A DNA stretch of 64,000 nucleotides from Acanthochromis polyacanthus (lineage: Eukaryota > Chordata > Actinopteri > Pomacentridae): contig NC_067122.1 of NCBI RefSeq assembly GCF_021347895.1, positions 37,294,215-37,358,214 of the forward strand, read 5' to 3'. The translations under genes were made by a program, and so were the position numbers. This document shows, piece after piece, positions 22,746-36,055 of this stretch (position 1 is the first letter of the stretch; each line of letters starts with the position of its first letter). Under the pieces are notes generated by a model, which was not told where the DNA came from, ran no database searches, and was given only the letters and a program-made list of their open reading frames with translations.

Positions 22746-24804
22746 TTTTATGGAAATGCATTTTCTACTGGATAACTTTTATTCGTGAGTATCAGAATTA
22801 CATTTCACCCATCATAGCTTTCCATTTATTGTATTGCTGTCCAACTGTTGCTCCTTGTCAACCAACCAATCATCTACTGTATTAGGTGGGTGAGACTTAT
22901 AAGTTTGTGGATGCAGGATGCAGGTATAAGCCTGCCATTGGCTGCTTATTTCACATTGCTTTGTCCTTCCTTTCTATTTATCTGCATGTTACAGTTTTCT
23001 TGGCTACAGGACACAGCAGCAACAACAAAAACAACAGCAACAACAACAAAAACAACAACCTCTGAGCAGCAAACATTGAAAATTTCAAGTTTTGCATAGA
23101 ATCTGGATGATGCAATAAAGCATTTTTTTTTTTTTGGCATATTTTAAGGGAACACCATAGCTAGTCATTTGTTACTGTCGCCCATAATGACTGTGACTGG
23201 TGTAAAGAAATACACACATACCTTAACTTTTATCCCTTATAGCAGAATAATAGTATGGACCTTTACATTCTGCAGAACGGGTTTGCAAATCGAGACTGCC
23301 CTGATAGAAATTCTTCTCCACCTTCTCGCCTCATGGAGGTGTTTCTGTCTGCTGCACACTGGATGAGTAAACTCCAGAGACTCTTTTTCTCCTGGGATTC
23401 TCAACACGACAGTTTCAGAAATCCTCAAGCTAGCATGCCTGGCACCAACAACCATGCCAGGGTCACTGAAATTGCAGTGTATGGCCGTTCTGATGCTTGA
23501 TGTGAATACTACCTGCTAATACATGACGGGTTAACTGGACGATTGCATGAAAGAGGGATGAGGTTTGGCCTGTTGATGAGTCATAGGAAACGCACAAAGA
23601 AAAAGAAGGAATGGAAAACATTTCTTACAAACTTCTGGAACAGGAAGAGCTCATATAGAGTAAAAGGTACATGCTATATGTAAAGTGAGTAGAATAAAGA
23701 ACTCCTCCATCTGTCATGTGCTGCTGATAGATTCCTGGTAGCATCACTTTATCTGTCTTTCTGTTTCAAGCCCGTTCTCTGCATCTTCCTCTTACTTCAT
23801 CTACTGTAACGAGCGATTGCTCCTTCTCCACCATCACTTTGTAGCTCCCTCTCCTCTGCCTGTGTCTCTCAGCCTCTCTACCTGCCTATCTGCTGAATAT
23901 TTCAAATGAACCATGGTGCAGTTTGATGGTAAAACTGCTGAACGGTGCATGTCTTAATCCGACGCAAACATACAGCACATGCCAGCTGTCAGGGCCTTTA
24001 AAGACACATTCAGACACAGTCTGAAAGAGGAGCAGGGAATTCTTACTGAAAGTACACGTTCAGCCCCAAGGTTTCTGTAAATCTCTGCTTCTTTAATAAA
24101 GCAATAACAATGAGAGAAATAACCTCAGAGGCAGCTATGTGTTGTACTCTCTCCATAAAGGTCATGGTGAAGGCAGCAGAATTTATCTTTAGGACAAAAA
24201 GAGGTGAAAAGTGCATGGAAGAAAAAAGGATGGAAATATTTGGAGACGGAGGAAGAGGAAGAGGGGTTAGCTGAGCAGAGCCAGAGCATATCAAGGACTT
24301 TATTTTAACACTGGAAGATGGAATCTGCAATTGCTGCAGTGTGTGTTTGTGCGATTCAAACCAAGTGTCCTTGCAAGATGCTGAAATGCTGCAAAACCAA
24401 TTCTGAATTTGACCATACTTGAAAATGTTATTTAAAGGTTGGCATTTTGGTTTAAATGTTGAGAAAAGCTTCTGCAGATGCAACTCGTTACATAAATGCA
24501 ATCCATTTTTGTCATGACTGTGGAAGAAAATGTGTCCACAGAACCAAGTGTACCTTAAAACTAAATTTGGCAGGCGTTCGCTGGCTGTGGGTTTGCTGTG
24601 CGAGTGTGTTTTTGCCAGTTCTTCTGAAGTCTGGACATGCAGGAGGGGGATACTGTGCCACCAAACCTGGCAACCTCACCCTTGTCCGGTCACCTTGATT
24701 ACCTGCTGCTACCCCCACAGTCACCTCTAATACACAAAAACCCACACATTCAGTGCTGACGTAGTGCGTATGTGGGCTTCTCCATCAGTACATACTTCCA
24801 GGTA
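22746..24804. other. Intronic stretch without recognised genes
   Basis: It contains an impure (CAA)n tract at 23017-23060 and unique sequence. Open frames near 24040-24745 have no recognisable domain. Confidence 0.4.
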
Positions 24805-25138
24805 CTTGTATTGGTTAGCACTTTCGCCTTGCAACTAAAAGATCCTCAGTTTGCGTCCCGGCCTGGTCTGGGATCTTATTGCATGCAGTTTTACACATTC
24901 TCCCTGTACATGTGTGGGTTTTCGCCAGGTTCTCCGGCTTCCTCCCACAGTCCAAAAACATGCTGAGGTTAACTGATGATTTTAAATTTTCCATAAGTGT
25001 GAATGTGATTGCTTGTCTCTATATGTAGCCCTGTGATAGACTGGTGACCCTTCCAGAGGTCACCAGTCAGCTGGGATGGACTCCAGCCCCCCATGACCCT
25101 GATGAGGGATAAGCTGTGTATAGATAATGGATGGATAT
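24805..25138 (+). repeat. tRNA-headed SINE-like repeat, family S1, copy 3 (near complete)
   Basis: The plus-strand head has an A-box-like 'tggttagcac' at about 24812-24821 and a decayed B-box region 'cagtttgcgtcccg'. The body includes 'cctcccacagtccaaaaaca' and 'agactggtgaccc', and the tail ends 'ataatggatggat'. It is in the opposite orientation to the other three copies. Confidence 0.78.
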
Positions 25139-25339
25139 TATGGATTACACCTTGAAGTATATGCAACAATTTTACACAAGTAGGACTTGGATTGCAGGAC
25201 TCTACTTGCAACGGAATATTTTTATATAAAACCTTTTCTACGTTTACCTAAGCAAAGGACAGAACAGAAGACTCTCCTTTCGCTGCTCATTGTCATGTCC
25301 TTCTCCACCAGATGGAAAATTCACTTCGCAGCCCAGACA

Positions 25340-25570
25340 GCTAATTTATTCCACATTTAGATAAAATCATTGCACTGCTCCATAAATAGCACTTATGCTG
25401 TCACAAGCATTTTGTTCAGTGAAGTGCTGCACAAATTGTCATTGTTATTTAATGAGATGCATGTAATTGACAGTACAAATGTTTAATAACTCATGCGCTC
25501 ATTACGGACCGTGTTTGTTTGTCTGCGTATGCCCTTGATGTAATTAGTATGACAAGCGATCCAGTTAAAG
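25340..25570. promoter_or_regulatory. Candidate conserved non-coding element (intronic enhancer-like)
   Basis: This stretch has no simple repeats and many developmental-factor-like motifs: several TAAT cores ('tgtaattgac', 'atgtaattagtatg', 'gctaatttatt'), plus 'cataaatag' and 'atttaatgag'. Such composition is typical of deeply conserved enhancers in neural genes. Conservation cannot be measured here, so this is a composition-based guess. Confidence 0.3.
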
Positions 25571-25600
25571 AAGCTGGTGAGGAAAGCTGTTGGCCAGAGT

Positions 25601-25620
25601 CCAGCATTAGGGGGCGCCAT
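25601..25620 (+). promoter_or_regulatory. Candidate CTCF site
   Basis: The core tAGGGGGCGCc at about 25608-25618 matches the strong right half of the CTCF consensus (YAGRKGGCRS). The left half (CCAS) is weaker. It stands in otherwise GC-poor DNA next to a candidate enhancer. Confidence 0.4.
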
Positions 25621-27460
25621 GGAGGTGATGAGTGTGGTGACAAAAGGAAAACTCAATGACACTCAGAGGGTAAAAACGCCTCTATTTGAGGACGAGGTGG
25701 TAAAACAAACGGCCTGACATATAATTCTGTATCTGATTTATTTACCTGCGTTGACTCTCGCGCTGCTTTCTTATCACTTTTTTACATTTTACATTTACTT
25801 GAGATGAACTCCATCTCAGAACCTCAGATGATTTGAAGGTACCAGCAAATATATCCACCAAGTTGTTTGTTGACTGACAGTTACTGAGGAGCTAACTTTG
25901 TTCTTGGGATGTTTCCAGCATATTTTTCTTGAGGGCACAGTTTCTGTCAGGTTGTTGGCTTGAACCTTCTCCTTTGAAAACATTGCTCAAGGCTCTAAAC
26001 ATAAAATATTTAGCTGATATTCTTTATTTGACTTGAGTAACGTGACCAAGGATGTTGATTCGCTACTGACGGATCATGAATTTATGCTGCACTTGAAATG
26101 CTGTTGAAAACAGACATGAACAGAATTTTTTTGTCATACCATTAAGCCAGTTCAACCCATTTAAGACCTAAAGTGCCCTCAAATGCGCACAAATGCAGGT
26201 ACTTACACTACATTAGGTCTTAATGGGTTAAAGCTGCCATAGGTAATGTCTTTATGCTAATAATGGACCAAACACAAAACCATGTTTGCAAAAAAAGGAT
26301 GAACAAAATGGAGCTTTTAGCAGCAGAGTATTGGGCTTAAATTTAATGGGGGAACACTAGCACAATTTGAAGTGGATGCTAATGCTAATTGCTCCATATG
26401 GACAACATGTTTAAATATGAAGATATTTGGTGAAAAAGTAAGAATATATCAGCTTCAAGTCTCCAAAACTCTACTTATTGCAGCTTAAAATTTGCATTGA
26501 GTATTAAAGAGGAACTTAAGGCAAATATTCAAAGCATATATTGAAGTAAAAGTACTCCAGTGCAAGTAAATGTACTGAAAGAATATTTTACTGAAGTAAA
26601 AGTATGTAAGAATTTGCTGCCTTATTATTAATAGTTAAGCATCCTTAGCATGTTCATGTTAGAACTGCTGCAAGTGGAGCTAATTTTACATAAAGGAACA
26701 GCTGATAAAAGTGAGGCGTCATTACAGAATGAATGGGATAGGAAAGAAGGAAAGGCGTTGTCAAATTTGTTACCAGATTTTGGAGTTTTTCTCAAACTTT
26801 TGGTGAGATATTCGATTATTTCAACATTTGAAAATCAAACCATATCAGACGTTTTACAGAAAAAAAATCATTGTTTGGTGGAGCTGTTAACAACTCAAAG
26901 ACATCAGAAATATGACCTCAACTAGATATGGGTTTTTGTAAGAAGCTTGGAAGGCTGGAAACATGTTTAATCTTTATCTCTTGTGCTGTGTTTTAGCTGC
27001 ATGTCACATTATCCATTGAGTGAATCTTCATCTTAAAGGTGCAGTGGAGTAGAAAGTGCAACCTTTCCCTTTGTAATGTAGTGGAGTGGAAGAGTGAGGT
27101 ATCACACAATGGAAATAACCAAGTAAAATGCATGTACCTCTAAATTGCACCAACGTACAGTGCTTGAGTAAATGTACCTCGTGTAGTTATTCTGGTGTTT
27201 TATATATATATATATATAAAAAATCCAGCTCAGATTGCCATTTTTCAAAAGCTTTCTTTAATAAAATTTATATTCCAAACTTTTTTCTAAAGTTTCTCTT
27301 GACACTGATAATGAAGGAACCTCCATTTTTAATTATGAATTCATTAATTATGAATTTTTTATTACTTTCTTTTTTCTTGCTACTTTTGTTTCCCTCTTGT
27401 ACTGTTAGTTTGGATTTTTCAGTCTTAAGTGGAATCATGCATCTACTTTCACTGAGTTTC
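25621..27460. other. Intronic stretch without recognised genes
   Basis: No exon was recognised. It contains the small palindrome listed separately and a short TA run near 27201-27219. Confidence 0.4.
26151..26232. repeat. Short palindromic repeat (MITE remnant)
   Basis: The left arm 'ttcaacccatttaagaccta' and the right arm 'taggtcttaatgggttaa' are imperfect inverted repeats around a 36-bp centre. A folded-back non-autonomous element is the likely source. Confidence 0.55.
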
Positions 27461-27462
27461 TG

Positions 27463-27502
<40 letters not shown>

Positions 27503-27594
27503 GACGTGCGTGCGTGCGTGCGTGCGTACGTGCAAGCGTGCGTGCGTGTGCGTGCGTGTGCATGCGTGTGTGTGTGTGTGTGTGTGTATGTGTG
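27461..27594. repeat. (GTGC)n/(GT)n compound microsatellite
   Basis: A GTGC array with a few substitutions runs into (GT)n. It gives artefactual Arg-Ala-Cys-Val frames. Confidence 0.95.
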
Positions 27595-27599
27595 CTCAG

Positions 27600-27879
27600 G
27601 TGCTGGCTATACTTGCGGGGACCAAATGTCCCCACAACTGTAGGAAAACCGAAAACAATGTCACTTGTGGGGACCTCATTTCGGTCCCCACAAGTTTCAA
27701 CAGTGTTTTCTTGGCCATGTTGTTGTTACTGAAAAAAGTAAAAGTGCAAAAACGTTTCTTTAGGGTTAGCCATTGTTTTGGTCTGGGTTAAGGTTAGGGT
27801 TTGGTTAAGGTTAGGGTAAGGGTTAGGGGTTAGATATGAATGGGAGTCAATGGTATGTCCCCACAATGATAGAAAAACA

Positions 27880-27951
<72 letters not shown>

Positions 27952-28222
27952 GTTTCTGCTATTCCGGTGGGGACTTTGACCTGACTATTTGCTATAAAGG
28001 TGGGGACTTGTCTTACGGTGGGGACCAAAAATGAGGTCCCCACGGGTGGCAACACCGTTTTCTTGGCCATATTGTTGTTAATAAAAAATGTAAAAGTGCA
28101 AAAACGTTTGTTTAGGGTTAGGCATTGATTTGGTGATGGTTAAGGTTAGGGTTAGGGTAAGGGTTAGGAGTTAGATATGAATGGGAGTCAATGGTAAGTC
28201 CCCACCGGTATAGAAAAACAAA
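27600..28222. repeat. Tandem pair of GGGGACC / TTAGGG-like repeat units around (TG)n
   Basis: Unit 1 (27600-27881) and unit 2 (27949-28222) share, in order: 'ggggacc' with 'ggtccccac' motifs, 'tttcttggccat' with 'ttgttgtta', 'taaaagtgcaaaaacgttt', a G-rich 'ggttaaggttagggtt' block, and 'agatatgaatgggagtcaat' with 'gtcccca'. A pure (TG)n at 27882-27948 separates them. A third unit lies at 34264. The family is common in fish DNA. It has no coding potential. Confidence 0.85.
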
Positions 28223-31200
28223 CATGTGTGTGTTAGTGTGATGCATGTGTGTGTGTGAGCGTATCACATGTGTGCATGCCTCCATGTGTGCATGTGCACC
28301 TGTTTCTCCTCTGAAGAGGAAGTTCTGCCCTAATTACTCAATATTCCCAGTAGATGTTCAGACCAGTTTACAGCCATCACAATAAATCACACACAGCTCG
28401 CTCTCTGCTGCCACACCAAGCCTCTCTCAGTGTGTTCACTCGTTTTAGTACAGTGTATTTTTTATTTATAACATTTCATTATACATTTCTTTAAGCGGGA
28501 CATTCAGAGCTCTGGGAGACTACTGTTTACCACCAGTCAGCACATACACAAACATATATTATATAATGTAGTCACATAAACAAATAATCATATATTATGG
28601 ATGCGTCAAGCTAGACCTCCTCAACTTTGTGCTCAGGTTTCGAAATTAAAAACTGCTTTTTTGACTATTTCTTTATGTAGGACCACAACAAAACCATGCC
28701 CACAAGCAAATTAAGATTACATAACTGTACAAATGTCATTTTTACCAAAAATAACAGTGAATGGTTTTCTCCTTCAATAATTTAGTTATGATGATTATAT
28801 TCTGTATACAATGACTTGTAAACATTTCACGTCTGTCCAAACTGCTGCTTATGCACTCTTTAGCAAGTAAACAAGCAAATTTGTTTATAGCATTTTATCA
28901 AATGCATGTTTTGTAAAAGAAATAAAATTTATAAGGAAAATTTTGATCATAAATTGTTGAGTAATCAGTACATTAAACTGTACAGCAGAACAGTAGAAGA
29001 GCTCATCTGATTGACTACAATAGCTAATAAGAACAAGGAATGAGAAAAAAAGATGTATGCAATAGATTACAGTATAAATAACATAAAAAAGTAAATGAAT
29101 TAAAGTGCAGTTGATTTACTGTAAATTGTTGTCATCTACATTAGATCTTCTGAGAATTTTTGACCTTATCTAACAGAACCAACTTGATGCCAGACTTTGA
29201 AAATCTCAATGTGTCCACAGATGAGAAGAATCATACATTAATCTACAGCTTTGGTACACACTGATGGTCTACAGATGATGCTTTGCTTCCCCAAAATCAA
29301 CTGGAAGAGAAGATCACAAGAAGCTTGACTGAATCCTGAACGCTCAGTAAAAGCTCAAACAGTTAGAAAAGTTTCTGTTCGATGCGACTGATACAAATGT
29401 TGAAAATAACTCATGTAAGAATTTAGCTTTCAAAACAACATGTCTTTTCCATATATTTTACTGCTGCAGTGTCACTCCTTTTAAGCCAGAAAATGGAGGT
29501 GATGCTTCAAACGTGTAGTAAAAGGGTCGAGTTTGAACTTTAACCATGACCTTTTTTCAAATGCCAAATAATTTGTTGACAAATCTAAACCAGGCTTCAG
29601 ACATAAGAAGTGTTGAACAACATGTGATATTTTTCTAAACCTAACAATGCAGTTTTGGCGACTAAACACAACCACAAAATGAGTAAAAAACTGAAGCTAA
29701 TACAGGTGGAAAAATATTTTGGCCGATTGATACAGATGAATGTGTAAAATGATTCAAGTGAAAACCAACCAGCGTTTTTTTTTTTTTTTTGGAAAACTAC
29801 CAGGATCTCATGCTAGTTGCTCTCTGATAAATGCAGATTTCCTTAAACTTAATATGACATTTAGAGCAACAACAGCCACAGCAGTCTGAAACAAACCAGA
29901 ATTCTCTTTAACAAAGACAACTCTTGATGCTCCACATATAAGTCAGAGACACTTTCTAATGGCGTAAGAATATACACTATCTTGCATCCATTCACTTACT
30001 GGCTATGTCACAACAGATTTGCCTCTACTTCATCTACATAATCTATCAGGAAGAAATTCTCCTGTTGAGCTTCAATATAAGTGAAAAATATTTTAATATA
30101 TTCAGATACACTGATGTTGTTAAACTTTGAATTGCCTCTCAGCAGAGGTCAATAGGTGTCATTTAGAACACAATGGGATTGTAATAATGTACCTTGGGTA
30201 CTCATTCACTGTCTCCCCAAGAGGCACCAAGGCTGTCAACTAGTTCTCTATTCTATTAAATCGTGGATGTATTTATGCAATTTTTTATTTTATTTTTGAC
30301 TGCTGACATGCTCTGTATGTGTGCCAGTTCAAAAGCCACGTTAACCAAAGATTTGTCAAAAAGCGATGCAGCGGAGAACACAATATTCCAACAATAAATC
30401 ACACCTAACAATTTGAGACACGCACATTGTTGCAGGAAAGAAAACTAAATAATCTATTCAATAAATGTTCTCCCTTTTGTGTGAAATAAATGAATATTAT
30501 GAAAAATTGTGAAAAAAGGTTGATATATCTTTAGATTTTTCTTCAATTCGTGTATTTCCACATCAAGGGTGTCCTCACAAAACCAACACACCAAAGTCTT
30601 TCCTGGTGAAAACCACTCACCATAATGGAGTGAAAACCTGCTATAAATGGCACCTAACTGCAAAACTCTGAAATGTGTAAACAATTAAAAAAAAAAAAAA
30701 AAGGAAAAAAGCATGGCAGTACAGTTGACTGTGTAGATGTCCTATCCGTGGTCAAGAGGGGGGGCATACTCATTCCTGTAATGCACTGTAGGTAGAACAT
30801 CATACATGCATTAGTTTGAGAGGGATTTTGTGCATCAGTGAGCATTGTGCAGGACTGTGGTGAGCTAACATGGTTTCAGATTGTTTAAGGTTTAAACTTT
30901 AATAAAATTGTATTCCAGACATAGGGGAAAAGAAAAAAACAAATTGAGATTATGTTTTGTGTGTTCTGTATTTTCTGGCAAATATAAGCTGATGTGCTCA
31001 TGTTTCTAGTTGCAGTAAGAATGCTTTGTTTTGAAAAAAAAAAGTTTTTCAGATGATCAGAGGTACACATGAGCAGCAAATAGACACATCAGAGTGTCAC
31101 CTCGCCCCTCTTTCAGTTACAGGTCAGACCTCTCAGCCACTGACGAGCACCAAACAAATGGAAAAAAGGTTGGTCCTCAAGGCTGTGCAGTAACAGAAAA

Positions 31201-31256
31201 TGAAAGCTGGACTGTGAAGTGTCTTAGAAAAAGTTGGATTGATGTAGAAAACCCAC

Positions 31257-31300
<44 letters not shown>

Positions 31301-33148
31301 GAAATCTAGCAATTATCCAAATCAGACTAAAGCTCTAAAAGCATTAAAACATCCAATTACTTTGAGTTTTGAACTGAATTGTTCAGCATTTTTGGGTATT
31401 TTTTGGCACCTTCAGCCTCGATCCCAGCCTCACCGCTGTAAATGGCTGTCACTGTGTCTGTCAATCTGAATAATGCAGAAGAGGGAGGCAGGAGTAGCCC
31501 GACAGCTGAGGGGGTCTGTAATACTGGGTGTCACATTGGTCAGAAATAGACTGTTCTAATGGCTGAGTGAATTGTGAATGGGTGTCCAATGCTCTGCTGA
31601 TTAACAGACACAATGTGTCACAGAATGTCCTGCATGGAGAGGAGAGAGGCGACAATGAAAGAAATGGAAATTGGAGGAGGGAAAAGAGAGGTTCAGGACT
31701 TTTCAGCAAAGGGGAGTGGAGAGAGGAAATGGCAGATGATAGAGGGAGGTGTTTACCTAAAAAGACAGATGAAAAGATGAAAAAAGAGTGTGAAGAGGAA
31801 AGAGAGGGTGCGCAGAAGACAGGGAGAGACAGATTGTCTTCATGGTAAGCTTTGAATGGTGCATACTGTAGTTATCCAAAGACATTTCTTGAAAACACAC
31901 TCAAAAAAAAGTTAAGTGGAAGGAGCAGCTATAAAAAAATCAACAAGTAGAAGTAAACATTTTTATTCAAATTAGAAAAAAATATTAGATTTCAATCCAT
32001 CACGACTAATTAGCAGTTTTTTGTACAAGGATCTATAGGCATTTATGTGGTAATGGCTTCTTTATAAGTCTTGTTTTATCAGAAATACTCTCATTAATTT
32101 CACTCAGGCTCAGTACAGTGAAATCAGTGGAAAAAAGCTTCATCTCAGCTGTCAGCACCATTTCTATGCCAACAATGTTGCTCAGATGGATCGAAAAATG
32201 ATGCCTGTCAGGGGAAAACATCATCCTTTTCATTTTACACGTCTGCAGCACTTTCAGACACCAGTGGTCCTGGTTTGAAAAAAAAAAGAAAAAGAACAGA
32301 AAAAACATTTTCAAGCTCTTAATATTTCGATCTTTCTCTCAAGTGAGATAGTGTTGTGCAATCAGAGTGTTTTGGTGCAGTTTGGTTTGTGGAAAACATG
32401 TTATTATGCTAAGCTGTTGAGTCACTGACGGCCATATTGAATGCTGTCAGTTCAACACCGAGGAATTTAAACTTTTTTTTCTGTGTAAGGTATTTAATCA
32501 GAAAAAATCACTACTGTTAAATATGTAGGACAAAAAAAAGGCGCAAAAAGGATAAAGTCTGTTCAAGATTTTGGTGAAAGTTCAGTCATGTAATTAGTGT
32601 CTTATTTAGCTCAGTAGCTGGAATGCTCATTAGCTCGTTAGGTAGCTTGCATATTTAGTAAGCATTCACTTTTGGACAAATTCTAATTTGGATTACATAA
32701 ATGCAGCAACATGGTTAATTCAGGATGACCTCCCACCTAAATGACAAAATAGTTCCTTTTCAAATGACTGAGATTTTGGAGAGCGTGTTTCAAGTTCTAT
32801 GTGGTTCCGCTATATTAAAATGCAGAGGATTCGTCAGTCACGGATTTTAAATCATTATTTTTTTACTTTGTAGTCATTGTTTGTTTAGATTTGGCAACCA
32901 AGACTAGCTAAGTTTGTAAAAAATTATCATTTGGGAAAAAACAGACCCTCTCACATCTCCAACAAGCTTCTTCAGTTTCTTGGTTACCATGGTGACCAGT
33001 GCCACCCTATCTCAGAGGAAAAACAGTAACACACAGCCATCCTTCTGAGACTTTCAGACATTTTACATGTACTTAATAATGTAACAGCAAGAGGTCACCT
33101 ATCCTAAACGCTCTCTCCACAAAACTATGTTCTTATACAACTAAACTG
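28223..33148. other. Intronic stretch, AT-rich, without recognised genes
   Basis: About 4.9 kb holds only a (CA)n at 31261-31298, a purine-rich block at about 31640-31830 and homopolymer runs (T at 29776-29790, A at 30687-30702). No exon, RNA gene or named repeat was seen. Confidence 0.5.
31261..31298. repeat. (CA)n microsatellite
   Basis: A perfect CA run of 38 bp. Confidence 0.95.
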
Positions 33149-33333
33149 CTCTGTACCCCTATGGAGATATTCCATTAAAAGTCAGCCATTTCCAGCTAAA
33201 ATAGACATTTACCACATTAACAATGACTAGACTGGATTTTTGATTCATTTAATGTTATCATTTTTTGAAAAAATTGATTTTCTTTGAACAATAAGGACAT
33301 TTCTAAGTGACCCCCAACTTTTGAACGGTAGTG
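33149..33333. mobile_element. MITE family M1, copy D (inverted, truncated)
   Basis: It is the reverse orientation of copy A. It runs from the family core (complement of 'ccataggggtacagag') to the terminus 'cttttgaacggtagtg', followed by TA at 33334-33335. The other half is missing. Confidence 0.85.
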
Positions 33334-33335
33334 TA

Positions 33336-34200
33336 CATTTGGTGTCTAACATTAAGCAAGCTCCTAAGATGTGAAAGTGTGTAACAATGTGTGATATTAA
33401 ACCTAAAATCTAAATTCTGAGACTGATGGTCTCTTTTCCATCACAGGACACAAACTTTTGATGCAAACTCCAATATTCTCTCTGTTTTACCTCTATTTTT
33501 GGTCTGTACCAGCACTCTAATGTACTATTTGGCTCTTCAGGATCTAAATATTCTGCCATGTTCACTGACTGGTCACTAACATTGTGTGTCTGCTATTTAG
33601 TGTGTGTCAGAGGTTTACAGTATGAAATGTTTGCCTGCTGCAGCTGAAAGCAACCTGTCAATGGAGCTGCAGATTCCAAACTTGATTGTTATAAATGCCC
33701 CTTTCACACTGTCTCATTGTAACTAAAAAACCTACTACTGTACATACACATAAAAAACAAGTTAATTCAGATCATTATTAATACTATTTGCATACAAGGC
33801 TCTAATGAAGTGATTTTCAGTGCAAAACCATGGAAGAGTCCCTTCATGGTGCTTCTATGAAACAAAAAAAATCTGGCTTATATAACTTTTTTTTCTTGTC
33901 CCTAAAATAAATCCATCTCTTATATTAAAGAGGCAGCCTGACATTTTCAACAGAACTCTGTTACTTTTACTTTGCCAGGTACAAGTTAAGGAAAGAAGTG
34001 GAGGGAAAAAAAGTAATTGTCGGTGGAGGAAGATGCAGCGGAAATATGAGAAGCAGAAGAGCTGAAGAGATATATGGAGGCAGAGAGGGAAGGCGCGAGA
34101 GAGCGATTCTCTTTTTGCTTCTGAAGGACAGAGGAAGAGTTGCAGACACTGCACTTCCAATCAGATAGGAAAAGACCAAGTCATCAAGGTTTAGACTCAA

Positions 34201-34204
<4 letters not shown>
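33336..34204. other. Intronic stretch without recognised genes
   Basis: Mostly unique sequence. A purine-rich tract at 33985-34140 explains the minus-strand open frames there. Confidence 0.45.

Positions 34205-34262
<58 letters not shown>
34205..34262. repeat. (TG)n microsatellite
   Basis: A perfect TG run of 58 bp, immediately followed by a GGGGACC-family unit. Confidence 0.95.
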
Positions 34263-34263
<1 letters not shown>

Positions 34264-34266
<3 letters not shown>

Positions 34267-34506
34267 TGTTTATCTATACCAGTGGGGACCCGGTGGGGAC
34301 TTCAACCTGACTATGTGCTATATAGGTGGAGACTCGTCTCATGGTGGGGACTAAAAAATGTTACTAAAAAATGTAAAAGTGCAAAAACGTTTCTTTAGGG
34401 TTAGGCATTGTTTTGGTGAAGGTTAAGGTTAGGGTTAGGGTAAGGGTTAGGGGTTAGATATGAATGGGAGTCAATGGTAAGTCCCCACCGGTATAGATAA
34501 TCAAAC
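34264..34506. repeat. GGGGACC / TTAGGG-like repeat, third unit
   Basis: It carries 'tggggacccggtggggact', 'taaaagtgcaaaaacgttt', 'ggttaaggttagggttaggg' and 'agatatgaatgggagtcaat'. Compared with the units at 27.6-28.2 kb it lacks the segment between the second GGGGAC motif and the 'taaaaaatg' block. It starts from a (TG)n array. Confidence 0.85.
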
Positions 34507-36053
34507 ATGTATATGTGTGTGTGTGTGTGTGTGGCTATGCGAGGCGGAAGCTGTCAAATCAGCGCTGACACACAGCAAGTATATTTTGAATAATTTATGA
34601 ATGTGTAACATCAGATCTGCAAAATGATGGATTCTGCAGTGAAATTAGAAACGCTGAACTCTGGGACGCTGTTGGGAGAAACACACAAAATGCAATCAGA
34701 ATATAAAGATGAAGAAGTGGATGAACTAATAGGAGGAGATCGTGTCAGATGTCAGGTTAAAAGGATGCATCATTATCACTTAAGATCATGAGAGCCGCAG
34801 GTGTAAACAAGAAACAGATGGAAATAGTGCGCTGGAGCAGGTGAAAAAGGCTCAATTTTCACGTATTTCTCGAAGTTTGATGTATTTGGGTCTAAAAAGC
34901 AGGTATCCTGCTCTGTTCTGCAAATGAAAAGGTATGTTGGCTCACTCTGCATTCCTAATAATCTCACAGGAAGTTGCAACTCCGTCTCATCTGAGCAAAT
35001 GAGCAAAGTGTCAGGGAAGCTAAAGTTAGCGTTAATCAGAACGGTTTTACATGTGATGTTGTTTAACAATTATGGCAGCTTTTCAATTCTGAGTTGCATG
35101 TTTTCCAAAAACATTTCCAGAGCTGTTGAGCAGTGAGATGGAGATGTGTGAGTGTGTGTTCTGTGTTGCAGTGGAGGGTGTGTGTGCATATTTTAACCAT
35201 CTCAGTAGCAGACTGGATGTAGCGGAGCTGAACGGTGCCCAATTCTGTGGCGCCGCCCCTGGGACGAGCACTCCACACACACATAAAGGACACGCTGCCA
35301 TATGGGATGTTGGTCCAACTTAAACATCCATCTTGACTGACACCTCCTCCCCTGTGTGCACGTCTGTGTGTGTGTGTGTGTGTGTTGAGGCTAAGAGGAA
35401 GCAGATTGAAATGGCGAGCCGAGGATGCAGAGAGGGGGCCGGGCATTAAGGGGCATGGCGAGGCTGAGGTCAAAAATATGATAAGTTTAGTTTTGCCAAA
35501 CTCTTTTACTTTGGGAGCGCCTCATTTCCTCCCTCCTGCACAGCAGGTGGATGTGAGGACATTTGGGAACAAACCCAGTGGTTCCAGGTGGTGGGAGGGA
35601 GAACACAATCAAATGCATCTTAAGGAACTCAGGAGGTACATTTGGAGCGCATTAGAATTTAAGTGAAGGATGCTGTATATTCCAGAAAAACTTTTTAGCA
35701 GAGGAAAAGTTTTGCACTTCAGCAAATATCTTTTGCATATTGTAGATGTCAATGATTATTGTTCTGGAATGCCAGTCAACAGATTTTGCACTGTTACAGT
35801 TACACTGTTACACTATTACAGATAACTTATGACGATCCTCTACAGGCAAATGTCAAATTGACCATTTAAGTAGCATCAAATGACCACACTGCTCACTGAA
35901 GTGTCACTGGTCTTCAAGTATGATTCTCAAACTGGAAAAGCTCTGCAGCTGTTCAGAATAAGATGTAACATTTAGCCAGAATTCTTTGCTAAAATCAAAT
36001 TGAGGACAGATTAAGGGCCGAGTCTATGATTTCAGAGAAGGATTGTTGTTATG
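34507..36053. other. Intronic stretch without recognised genes
   Basis: No supported exon. Short (TG)n runs occur at about 34515-34532 and 35365-35384. Confidence 0.45.
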
Positions 36054-36055
36054 TA

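Noticed and set aside
24043..24501. 152-codon minus-strand frame, one of the longest outside the transposon
   Set aside because: I looked for domains and splice sites and found neither. The composition is ordinary for AT-rich intron, so it is not reported as a gene.
27128..27791. 171- and 109-codon plus-strand frames near the GTGC array
   Set aside because: Most of the sequence is microsatellite (Val-Arg-Ala-Cys) and GGGGACC repeat. There is no independent coding signal.
27797..27833. Interstitial telomere or chromosome-fusion scar from ggttaggg motifs
   Set aside because: The TTAGGG-like blocks are short, imperfect and always embedded in the same dispersed repeat (also at 28139 and 34420), so they belong to that repeat and are not telomeric.
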